From Buddleja alternifolia (taxonomy: Eukaryota; Streptophyta; Magnoliopsida; Lamiales; Scrophulariaceae), in contig CM033394.1 in the NCBI GenBank assembly GCA_019426215.1, positions 21,968,195-22,032,194 on the forward strand: DNA of 64,000 nt, in the 5' to 3' direction. This document shows, piece by piece, positions 34,585 through 45,604 of the stretch. The notes beneath the pieces were generated by a model that saw only the letters and a list, made by a program, of their open reading frames with translations, did no database searches and was not told the DNA's origin. A program made the translations under genes and the position numbers. How positions within the stretch are numbered: position 1 is the stretch's first letter; every line of letters starts with the position of its first letter.

Positions 34585-35851
34585 GAATTGAAGAGCTTGC
34601 CCAACAAGCGTCACAAATCAATCTTGCTGATGATAGTGATGATGATGAGGATGATGAGATCTTTGTGTCTAATCCTAAGGTTACTCGTGAGGTTACTAAT
34701 GATGACATTGTCAGAATCACTGATGATCATGGAGAAAATGATCATCAAGAGCAAATTGGAACTGTGAATGATGCAGCGACTGCGCAAGAGATAAATGAGG
34801 GACAAGCGATTGATAATCAAGAATCTCTCAACCCGTTCCAACCAAATCATAAATGTCTTAGAGAACTAGGGCCGCTACAATCAATGAGGCCATGTTCGCA
34901 AGTTTTTTTATCTCAAATGGAACCAAAGAAAGTGGATGAAACGCTCAGTGATTCAAGTTGGGTATAAGCGATGAAAGAAGAGCTTAACCAATTTGAGAGA
35001 AGCAAGGTTTGGACGTTAGTACCAAGACCAACTCACCACGGAGTTATTGGGACTAGATGGGTTTTTAGGAACAAAATGAATGAAGATGGCATTGTTATAA
35101 GAAACAAAGCCAGATTAGTCGCTCAGGGTAATTGCCAAGAAGAGGGTATTGATTTTGATGAGACGTATGCCCCAGTAGCCCGTCTTGAAGCAATTCGGAT
35201 GTTCCTAGCATTTGCCGTATTCAACAAATTCACAGTGTACCAAATGGAAGTGAAGAGTGCTTTCCTGAATGATAAACTCCAAGAAGAAGTATATGTGGAG
35301 CAACCACCAGGATTCATCAACAACCATGGAAAAAGTATGGTCTACAAATTAGATAAGGCACTTTACCGCCTTAAACAAGCACCAAGAGCAGGGTATGACA
35401 CTCTCTCTATCTTCCTTATAGGTAAAGGTTTTTCAAAAGGCAACGTTGATACAACGTTATTTAAAATTACCCATCATGAAGATATTCTCTTAGTCCAAAT
35501 TTATGTTAATGATATTATATTCAGATCTACTAATAAGCGATTGTGTGAGAAATTTTCGAAAATTATGCAAGATCAATTTGAAATGAGCATGATGGCTGAA
35601 TTAACTTTCTTCTTAGGATTACAAGTTAAACAACTCCCTAATGGCATATTTATTAACCAAGCTAAATATACAAGAGATATGATTAAGAAATTTGGTATGA
35701 AAAATGCATCATCTTCAAAAATTCCAATGAGCCAAACGCTTAAGTTAGATAAACATGAAAGTGGGAAGAAAATTGATATCACTAATTATAGAGGTATCAT
35801 TGGATCACTTCTTTATCTTACTGCTAGTAGACCTGATATTATGTTTTCGCT
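34585..35851 (+). pseudogene. S3 copia reverse transcriptase
   Basis: After an acidic linker: [26 protein letters not shown] (first catalytic Asp replaced by Glu), E-Q-P-P-G-F, and the active site Y-V-N-D where family members have Y-V-D-D. Two catalytic acidic residues are thus altered. The frame breaks near 34968 and again at a short duplication near 35850. Confidence 0.85.
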
Positions 35852-36487
35852 ATGCATGTGTGCATGCTTTCAAGCTGGTCCTTTTCGGTATACATGTGTG
35901 CACGCTTTCAAGCTGATCCAAAAGAATCACACTTAATTGCTACCAAGAAGATCCTTAAATACCTAAAAGGCACACAAAATGTGGGCTTATGGTATCCAAG
36001 GGACTCTCCTTTTGAATTAATTGGTTATTCAAACGCAGATTTTGTAGGATGCAAAATAGATAGAAAGAGTACTAGTGGTACATATCAATTTCTAGGTGAT
36101 AGACTAGTTTCGTGGCATAGTAAGAAACAACAATCCATAGCGACTTCTACCGCTGAGGCAGAGTATGTAGCCGCTGGAGGCTGTTGTGCACAAATCTTTT
36201 GGATGAGGCAACAACTTAGAGATTATGGAATAATCTTAGGTCCTACCCCAATCCATTGTGATAACCAAAGCGCTTTAGCTATGACCCAAAATCCAGTTCT
36301 TCATTCTAGAACTAAACACATTGACATTCGCTACCATTTCTTGTGTGACCATGTTCAAAAGAAAGATATCTCCATGCACTTCATTGGTACTGACAAACAA
36401 CTGGCAGATATCTCCACCAAAGCGCTCAACGAACAACGCTTTCTCACTTTGAGAAGTGAACTAGGTATGATTGATTTAAACGCTTAA
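35852..36487 (+). pseudogene. S3 copia RNase H and end of pol
   Basis: Open for about 210 codons to the natural pol stop (L-G-M-I-D-L-N-A). Landmarks: Y-S-N-A-D-F-V-G, S-W-H-S-K-K-Q, S-T-A-E-A-E-Y-V-A, C-D-N-Q-S-A-L, R-T-K-H-I-D-I-R-Y-H-F. Asp, Glu and Asp of the active site are present. The first about 20 residues contain duplicated sequence. Confidence 0.85.
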
Positions 36488-37279
36488 ATCATAAAGCATC
36501 ATATCTTCTATAGGCATATAATCTAGGGGGAATCGACTTTATTATATTATCTCAAGCGATTTCAAAATTTAAATGAGTTATCAATTTTAGAGGGAACTTT
36601 AAAATTGTACTTATATCAATCAATAAGCATCTATGATCAAAAATAATTTTCAAAATTCTGTGCATTGATCATTATCGTTTATCTATTATGCATGACAAAA
36701 TCAATCTCTAAGAAAATTAAATGAAAATATTTTTTCAAGCGATTGAATGTTATTAAAGACTTCAGCGTTAAGAATGTTCCCACTTAAACGCTAGGTAACT
36801 TTTTCTAAAATTCATGCATTGTTTCCATCGCTAAAAGGTAGCGTGTGGATAAGTCCAAAAGATAAGATTTGACAACTGCCCACGCGCTCCTATCAAATCA
36901 AACTGTCGGTTAATGATTCCTATAAATAGACGGTTCAGTAACTGCGCATGTCTGGGTATGTGTCAGTGCACCATTAGGCGCGTGCAACTCACGCTGAACA
37001 TTTTCAAAATTTCAAACATTTTTGAAAAGTAACTGCGAACTCCAAAAAGCTTATATTTCACAGCAGTTATCCTATTTTACCGCATTTTTTAAATCCGTAT
37101 TCATGACTTAACAGCTCAGATTCAATTTTTGGTATTTCTGAAATTAATTTCTTAATACGTGGCATTTATCTAGGCTATTGAAGAGTTATTTTTTGCCTCT
37201 ATTTATACCCTCCATGATTCTACAGAAAATCTTTATCACTTTCAAACTTTATTTGCTGTAAAAACTCTCTCTCGAGGCA
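36488..37279 (+). promoter_or_regulatory. S3 spacer with TATA-like boxes upstream of ORF2
   Basis: About 800 non-coding bases follow pol. TATAAATAG occurs near 36921 and CTATTTATACC near 37199, followed by pyrimidine-rich ACTCTCTCTCG. The solo LTR 37285-40959 is inserted here; its flanks rejoin into a leader that reaches the ORF2 ATG at 41008. Discounting the insert, the second box lies about 135 bases before that ATG. A separate promoter for ORF2 is plausible but inferred; splicing from an upstream LTR start is the alternative. Confidence 0.4.
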
Positions 37280-37284
37280 AAAAG

Positions 37285-40200
37285 TGTTAGGAATTCCATT
37301 GTTAGATGTTTTGATGATGACAAGATAGGATCTCATGTTAGACCCCAAAAGAATGTAAGTTTATACTTTCATAGAATATATGTATAAGCGTTTGAAAGTG
37401 TATTACTTTGTTAGGCTTGTAATTTTTATCTTTGTAGATTTTAGACTAAGTATTAGATACCGAGTCACTAATAGAATTCTAGGTGAGTCTATTATAGATG
37501 AAGTTGAAGATCAGCGTCTGAAGTCAAGAGAAGATGAAGATTTGTCTTAAGCGTCTGTCATACACTTAAGAGTTTATTTCAGGAGTTATGAATCAAGCGT
37601 TCGAGAGAATGTTCTTAGCGCCTAGCTAACGCTAAAGGACTGTTCAGGAAGTGTGAACCGAGAGCTCAGATACTCAAGCGTTCATCAAAAGGATTCACCT
37701 GAAATACATCCTCAAGTCATCTAATCCTCAACGGTCATTTATTTCCAGCTGGAAATAAATTCGAGTGCATTAAATGCGATCTGACTTGTGGACAAGCCAC
37801 CTTTTGACTAGACTGTCAGCTCTTCAAGTTCAACCTGCTCCTGTCAAATCGGATTCAGCAGAAATTAAGGAATGTCAGAAAAGGGACTATTTGCGCTCAA
37901 TTGTGTCTGACACGCTAAAAGCTAACGTGCTATTGTAGCAAGTGCACTAGTCGTGTGTAGTAATAAATGGACGGTAAGTCCGGATTGTCGAACCACAAGG
38001 ACTTGAATTCTAGTTTAAGATTTGTAATGAAGTGAATAAACAAAGTAAGAATAAATTCAAATAAAATTTGTAAAGAACAAGAACAAAGATGAGCAAGTGA
38101 TTTAAAACCAATTATAAAGGGAGACTAAGGCACATGCTAGGTTCAAATTGATCAAATATACTTATAAAGGTTCTTGTTGAAGGATTACACTTATATTGTT
38201 ATGGTGAGAGCTCCGAGGGTAGAGAATAACCGATGTCTCGCGTATAAACTCCTATGCTTAGATCGTGATTTCCAAAATATTCCTATCCGAAAATCTAACC
38301 ACTAAACATGCATTAACTTACTAGAGCTCACTCGATTTGAATCGAACAACTTCACCCGGGAATCTTTACCTATGTCTAGGGCAATTCCTCATTAGTTGCG
38401 GGTCATGATGTGAATTTCTTGCACCCTAAGTCAATTTTCTCCCAAAATATTCACCTAGGCATAAGATTCTAACATATAGTGATTAGTATATGCAAGATAA
38501 GTAGAACATCAATTCACATCACATAACAATATAAGAATAACCTCAACAATCATCTATTATAAACATAAATCACAATTTGGTCTTACATGGCCCTAGTCTT
38601 ACGAATTTAGTTCATAATTGAAAGCATAAAAGACATAAGAGGAATATTCATAGACATAAATGAAATGAAAAGCTCTTAAAAACTCCCTAAATGGTAAATG
38701 ATGATGGATCTTGAAATTGAGCCTTCAATCGCCAAGCTCTTTTCCTTTCTCTAGTTTTCCCCTCTCTCTCAATGATGAAGAATGGTGATGAATGATGGTG
38801 AAATCAGATTAGGGGCTGCCCCCCTCTCTCATTTCATTCATAAGAATGCAAGAGATGATTGCCTTTATAGGTGTATATTCTTCTTCCTCCCATGTGTTGT
38901 TCCTCTCTTGTGTCCTCCATTACTCTAAAGTGTGTAGTATAAAATTCCATAAAATAAATCTACCAAGAAACACACTTATGACACCCCCTCAACACATGTG
39001 CTAACATTTTGGCTTTAAACATTCTTCCCTACAAAAGATGCTGAACTTTTGGCTAAAAGTAATCAAATTCCGGACGACGCGGCGCCCAGGCGTGGGTATT
39101 TTGGCGCCTAGGCGCGGTTTTGCGAAGTCTGGGCAGTTTTCTTGTTTTTCTGCGCAGCAATCGTATTTCCTTCATAAATCTTTCCACAGACCTCTGATTT
39201 GAATGATTCAAGTTCCCACGTGTAGCTAAGACATAGAGCTACAACTGTGTTGAAGGAAACTTTATCCAATTCGGTCTCTAAATGTACAAATTGTGCGCTC
39301 AACCGTGGCAAGTGTTACGAAATCCGCGCCCAGGCGTGGATATGATGGCGCCTAGGCACGGGAGTGCGAAGCAAATACTCGGAACTGGATGTCAGATGCG
39401 TCTGGGCGTGGTTGGAAGGGCGCTTGGGCGTGGTAAGCCGAAAGCCTGAACCGTTTTCTTGGTTTTCAGCGCAGCAATCGTGTTTTCTTCATAACTTTCT
39501 CCACGGACCTCCGATATGAATGATTCAAGTTGCCAAATGAAGCTAACAAAGCGATATACAACTTTGTTGAAGGAAACTTCCTCAAATTCGACATCAAAAT
39601 ATACATAAATTCTGTATTTGCGCGCGTTATTCCTCTATTGTAGTAATTTTCCACCTTTAATCGATAAGCACACAAATTAAACTCAAATGTGGTATAAATC
39701 ATGCATAAACCAATACAAATCCAATAAATATGAGGCTCTAAAACATGTAAATTCACACCCTATCAGTGTCCAAGGGACAAATCCCAAGAAACCCTATAAA
39801 TAGTACCCTTCAGCTATCTCTGTGTGTGCGTGAAAGACGTAAATGTGAAAGAGAGCTGAGAAATAATTTGAGAGAAAAGCTTGCAAACCCCATAGCCAAA
39901 ATCCTTCAAGCTTCTCAAATACATTCCAGACAGTCACCAGATATCTCAAATCTTTTCCAAAGAAGAAACCTAAATTCTTACTGAGATATCCTAAGTTGTT
40001 TGAACTTCCCAACATCAAACAAACCTGTTACAATAAACCCTCAACACCTTTCATCTGAGTGAGAAAGATTGTTGACTTCCACAAGCAGTATTTTTGAGTA
40101 AGAGAAGCTTGTTGAAGAAAGGTCTTTATTGGAGCTGAAGTCTGTGTGATCAAGGAGCTCAAGGCCATCTTGGAGAAGATCTTTATTGGAGCTGAAATCT

Positions 40201-40959
40201 GTGTGATCAAGGAGCTCGAGATCGTCTTTCCAGAAGCAGAGGATTAAAGTGGCTTGTAGCAGAAATCTGTGTGACCAAGGAGCTCAAGTCATCTATATCC
40301 ATCTCTTCCTTTGTCCCTACATTGTAGAAGTCTCTGTGTGAATCTTCGAGAATCAATTTAGTGGATTGCCTCCAAGTGCATAGGAGAAGAAGGACGTAGC
40401 TGGGATTACACCACCCAGTGAACCTTACAAATTATTGTGTTATTTACTGTTTTATTTGCTTTATTTACAGTTGCACAATATACCTTGAAAAGGCATATAA
40501 AATAGTCAAGCGTCTAATTTAAGTCGAAGAGAACACTAAGCTTTCAAATCAGTCTTAAGAGCTTGACTAAGCGCTAAGCACTCTAAGCGTTCAAAACGTT
40601 TTAAAGAAAAGCAACTAAGGAAAACTTTGTGACGCTAAAGCTTTCAAAGAGAAGACTCCAAAAATTATTCCGCTGTGCTAACACTGATTAAAGAACTGAA
40701 CGCTTAAACCTACTTGGTTAAAGTATTCAAATCTTGAAGTCTAAGTTAACTTTCTAAAAACAGTCTTCATTAGACGCTTCGCCAAAGCGCCTATATTTTA
40801 AGTGAATGCTTAAGTCAAGAGTTAGACAATTCAAGCGTCTACTATTTCAAGCGTCCAAAAACCATTTTAATACGAAACTTTTTGAAGTCGAAAAAGACTT
40901 CAGGGTCTATTCAACCCCCCCCCCTTCTAGACCCTTTCGTATGCCTCTTGGGACCAACA
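37285..40959 (+). repeat. Solo SIRE-like LTR nested in S3
   Basis: TGTTAGGAATTCC to GGGACCAACA, flanked by the perfect duplication AAAAG (37280-37284 and 40960-40964). No primer site follows it, so it is a solo LTR and not an internal LTR of S3. It is about 1.8 kb without the gypsy LTR at 37908-39765. The TATA box TATAAATAG lies near 39794, and three tandem copies of a unit containing CTGTGTGATCAAGGAGCTC occur at about 40132-40290. Confidence 0.9.
37908..39765 (-). repeat. Solo gypsy LTR (E1 family) nested in the solo SIRE LTR
   Basis: TGACACGCTAAAAGC to ACACCCTATCA, 1,858 bases, flanked by the perfect duplication GTGTC (37903-37907 and 39766-39770). Related to the E1 LTR. It carries GGCGCCCAGGCG and GGCGCCTAGGCG motifs in two tandem blocks near 39071-39115 and 39330-39435, each followed by the conserved block near 39167 and 39476. 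It broke the TGTCCAACGGACA element about 30 bases before the TATA box of the host LTR. Confidence 0.92.
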
Positions 40960-42280
40960 AAAAGATTTCTTTCTAACTCTCTCAAAAAAAGCTTCAAACC
41001 CTCATCAATGGCACCACCAAAGTCTTCCAAAACTACCATCGAAAAATTTGCCAAACCTGAGAAACCAGTGACAGTCAATGCTGAATTCCTGGTAAACTGG
41101 GAATATCTCTTCGAAAACCAGAACTTTCCTTTGAGCAACATTCTTCTTCTCATTCAAGAATCAGGTCTAAGAAACATTCTAACCTCCCATTCAAACCTTC
41201 ATGATGAAGAAACTTTGTTCTTCTTTAACCATGCTAAGATTTCAGACGATGGAAATTCTATTTCCTGGGTCTTTCCCTTTGCCGACGATGGAAATTCTAT
41301 TTCCTGGGTCTTTCCCTTTGCCAAAGAGACCTTCGTTCTCACCCCTCAACTTGTATCTTTCCTACTTCAACTACCCAATGATGACGGAGAAGTTGGAGAA
41401 GTCACTCTTGGAGATACGACCAAGATCTGAGAACTGGTTAAGAAAGATGAAGTAGACGCTGCATATGAACCGAACTTCAAGAAGAATGACATGAAAGGGG
41501 AATATGTCATTCTAGCTGACATCTGCTCCAAGATGATCGAGTGCAGGAATTAGTTTCGACAAGATCTCAAACATTCAATACAAGATGATGACTGCCATTT
41601 TGATCAAGTTGAAAATCAATTGGTCTCAGTATGTTTTTAATCTCTTTAAGGCAGCGATGGCCAAGTCTGTTAATACCAAGCCTTATGGGATTATTTTGAG
41701 TTTAGTGTTAAGCGCTAGCGGTTTCGTCAACACCGCTAGTAAGAAAGTCCCAACGCTTAAGTTCTTCGGTAAGAAGATGATCGCCGAGTTGCTGAAACCC
41801 AAGCGACGGGGTGGAGCATCTGTTCCCAAGGAGGAATGTGAGCGACTTCTTGCAGAAGGAGTTATTCGGAACGATGATGAAGAGCAAGCGACTTCGTCTT
41901 CATCATCATCAGAAGAGGAAGTAATGGTAAAGCCACCTAAAAGAAAAATCGCTTTGAAAGTCGTTGAGCCATCAAAGCCAGCCAAGAAGCAGAAAAAGAA
42001 GCCGGAGCCAAAGAAGAAGCAAAAGTCTCCCTCTCCTTCACCCAAATTCCTTCTCCTCCTCCCGCATTTGTTATCTCTCCCGAAGAAGAAGAAGCTGAAG
42101 ATGAAGAAGTGACATTAGCTCGTAAGCGTTCAACACCAGGAGGATCCACTAGCATTCCCTCCGAGCCAGCGACTGAAGAACCAGCACTTGGAGAATCATC
42201 TGGTGTTTCTCCTTCCTCTCCCACACCAATCGCAGAGCCAACTAGTGGAGCTCTCTCAACAGAGCTTGGTGATTATCAGG

Positions 42281-42359
42281 GTAAGTACTTGTCTTAGACA
42301 ATGTATTTTATCTTTTCCTATGTCTTTCTTTTTAACACTAGGATAAAATTGTTTTTTAG
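42281..42359 (+). other. ORF2 intron 1 (predicted)
   Basis: 79 bases, GTAAGT...TTTTTTAG, T-rich, with an in-frame stop. Removing it joins two open segments in phase 1 (G/CG), after D-Y-Q and before F-S-E-Y-R. Confidence 0.65.
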
Positions 42360-42545
42360 CGTTTAGCGAATATAGAATCCAGCATACTCTGAATATTTCA
42401 GAAGGATTCAAAATTCCTATTCGTGCTGATCCCCTTACTACTATCATTACTCTTGAAGATGATAAAGTAGTCCCGGAGCCTGAGGCTATGGAAATTGAAG
42501 TTCCTATAGATCAAAAGACTGAAACAATCGAAGAGAGTCCTCGGG

Positions 42546-42625
42546 GTAAGCGTTTTAGTCCTTTATTATCTATTTCTACTCTGTGGAAATTTTTCTTGCT
42601 TTTCTCAAACGCTTGCATGTATCAG
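42546..42625 (+). other. ORF2 intron 2 (predicted)
   Basis: 80 bases, GTAAGC...TATCAG, T-rich. Its length is not a multiple of three; removing it joins E-E-S-P-R to Q-S-M-S-N-A-D in phase 1, the only open frame downstream. Confidence 0.6.
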
Positions 42626-45346
42626 CTCAAAGTATGTCAAACGCTGATGCACCTTCTCCTGAGGTCAATGTTGAATTGGACGTGAAAATGGCAACTGTTC
42701 TGGACATCGCTAAAAAGTTGCACAAGTCCTTCCTGACGCTGAAATATCTCCAGCTCAAGAAGAGGCTATTAATGCTGAGCGGTCGATAGAAGTGGCCCCT
42801 ATCCCAACAGAAGCGATTGTTATTGTTCCTACTCCAACAGGACCTCCTCCCCGTGTCATTGATTTTTTTTCTCGTGGCTATGATGCAGACGTTGAATTTT
42901 ACTATGCAGCCAGAGAAAATGACACCCGAGCTTTGGTTGACAAGGAGATAAATTTTCAAGATACTCTCCACAACCCGGATATTTCTAATTCTGAAAAAAT
43001 TGGATTCTTCGAGAGATTCGCTGATCTTAGTCTTTACACGCTTGAGTGTCTTCAATCCCATCTTGAATACATTCGGCGTCCAGCGTTCAACATGACAGAA
43101 TTTGATGAAAAGCGTTTCAATTTTATTGGTCATTCATCAGAAGCTTTTTATCCTTTGGGCCAGAATAAGAACGTAATCAAAAATCCCCACATGGGTGATT
43201 GGTCGAAGAACCCTGACGAAGAAATCCTTAACAGAATTGGATACTCTGCCTATCCCAAAGTCGTTCATTCTCCTCAGAATGCTCTGTCCCCGAAATCTCT
43301 CAAGTTATGGAAAGGAAAAGGACCAGTCGTCGCTGAGCGTCCTAATCCTATCAACTCTTGGATAGAAGATGAAGCCCGCGAGTATCTAGCAAGATTATGG
43401 GCTGATAAACTTGGTAGAAGATGGATGATGGATACCGCAAGATGGGCTAAAGAGTTTGTGTTGCATTTCTACACGCTAGACGAACTAGTGAGGTATCCCT
43501 TCTTGTTTCAATTTGGAGTGGAATACAGACGCAGAGGTTTTGCTGTGTTCCTACTCGAGCAGCGAAAGAATCTGGTGGGGAATATTAGCGATTTGCCTTA
43601 TTATAGACAATCGATAGAAAGCTATATTCGTCATCATCTAGCCTTAGTCGCTCAGGGAGGACGCTATGTTTATTATCCGACTTAAGGCTTTGTACAGCGT
43701 ATCTCTCCAGACCTAAATGAAGAGGCTTCCACCAGTAAGTGACAAATTTTGCCAGGGCACAGTGAAGCTCACATGAGACTAGAAAATGACCATGCTGAGT
43801 TTGCCAATTTCTACAGAGACAGGAGAGCGATTGTAGAAAATGCACACTCGCTGGACAGTACCTTCGCTGAATATTTTAACCTAAATCCATTTAGAGGCTA
43901 TAATCTTCACCCTGTCCTAATGTGTGAGCAGAATATCCAAGTGGCCAAGATGATTTCGCTTATTCGGCCAGTGGAACAAGAAGCTGCTCATGCGCTAATG
44001 CCTTTTCTATTGGACTTTTATAATTCTTACATTTCAGGAGTTGATCTGACAGAAGATGTGCAATTTGCACTGAGCACGAAAGAGCGCGAAGATGATATAT
44101 TTTATATTCCGCAAGCCAACAACATAAGTCCAAGGCATGTGATGAAAGCGATTGGCCCACTCTGGGTCATTGCTGTTGAGAAACCTTCTCCTCAAGTGGA
44201 GATCGTTGAGATGGAAGTGGAAGAAGCCCCTTCTGTGGAAGTCGCTCCAACCACAGACGCTGATATGCATACTAAAGTTGCCCTCAGCGATCCAGCAGTT
44301 GAGGTTCCCACTGTTGAACAAATTGTTCCAATTGAGGAAGCGACTCAATCCCTTGACTTTGCGGTAGACGAAGTTCATGCAGAAATTGCTGAAGCGCCTG
44401 AAGATCCTTTTATCAAAGATAAATCCAAGGGAAAGATCACAGTTTCTAGTTCACAAGGACCTATCTTATCCGCTAAATCTTCGGACTCGAACAACGAAAG
44501 TGATCCAGAGGCTAAAGATTTCAGAAAAGCAGTTCGAAATTCTCTTAGCGATATCACAGGTTCTTGCTCTCGCGTAGAAGACAGAAGCACTTCAATGCTT
44601 AATCAAGTAGAGAGAGTTCTTCAAGCTAATATGAGAAATGTCAACAAGCTTACAATCTCTATCATGAATAGTATCGCTCCGCTTGTCAAAGAACTTTCTG
44701 ATGACTTCAACCGGATGCTTGCCCAGAATGCATCCGCTGATGCTGAGCGACATACTTCTTCCAATTTAGTCTCTCAGAGTATCGCTGAGCAAGTTGCTCT
44801 TCTAGTGGATGAAGTCAAACTTCTTCGCCGGGACATTGCTGAGTTAAAAACCTCCCTTGATGATGCCAAGAAGGGGGAAGATCTGAAAGAAAAGTCCCTA
44901 GTCAAAGCTTTGAAGGAGCCAATTGCTAAAACAGATAATAAGCATTGGAGCTCCATGTTCGAAGAAATAATAAGCATAAAGAAAATGCTCACTAACAAGC
45001 GTAAGCCAAGATAGTATCTAGGCAGGCATTTGCTTCCGGACTTGGATATTGACTTTTTAGAGATTATGGGTTTCATCCATACGCTGGACCTCTTAGAAGA
45101 CCTATCAATTGGAAATCCACCAATGATCGAAGATAAGACATTTATCATGACTTGATTCGAGAACTTGGAATCCCTTCGAGGGATTGGGTGGAAAGATTGT
45201 TGGAGCTGAATGAAAGCGCTAGACAGGGAAGGCATAACTATAATGAAGTTCAGCATACCACAATGATAGACGTTGACAGACTTCTCCTGGACTTAGCCAA
45301 TGAAATCTACCAAGAAGAGGCAAACAAGAAGGGACAGAAAAGATGA

Positions 45347-45604
45347 TTGCTTATATCTTCCTTTGAATGTTTCCGTTGTCGCTTTAAATTATTTACTTTC
45401 AGTATAAATCATGTGCTCTTACTTTTCATATGAATGAATGGATGATTTATCGATGAAACAACTTGTTGAGGCTAATCTAACATTAGCTAACTTAACTAAC
45501 TTTCCAAACTCTAACTTATGATTATTTTGGCCTTTTCTTTGTACTCTTAATCTATAAAAGAGTTATAAGAGTTAAGGTCTTGACATCATCAAAAAGGGGA
45601 AAAT
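45347..45604 (+). other. S3 3' untranslated segment with polypurine tract
   Basis: Matches the segments before the LTRs of S0 and S2 and ends AAAAAGGGGAAAAT directly before TGTTAG. Confidence 0.75.

Larger units (their letters stand above)
41008..45346 (+). pseudogene. S3 ORF2: large env-position protein of unknown function
   Basis: ORF2 lies between pol and the 3' LTR, where SIRE/Maximus copia elements carry an env-like ORF. Start M-A-P-P-K-S-S-K-T-T. Segments: residues about 25-230 with L-V-N-W-E-Y-L-F and F-V-L-T-P-Q-L-V-S-F-L-L-Q-L-P, then K-P-Y-G-I-I-L-S-L-V-L (somewhat like the putative plant transposon protein domain; weak). Next comes a basic Lys/Pro-rich and acidic Ser region, two introns, and a globular region (V-I-D-F-F-S-R-G to Y-V-Y-Y-P). 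A long coiled coil follows near 44600-44870, then the conserved tail. No convincing signal peptide or membrane span. Breaks: TGA 41428, TAG 41551, frameshifts near 42043, 42712 and 45065, TAA 43683, TGA 43740, TAG 45012. A 39-base in-frame duplication lies at 41245-41322. Spliced length would be about 1,390 codons. Confidence 0.6.
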
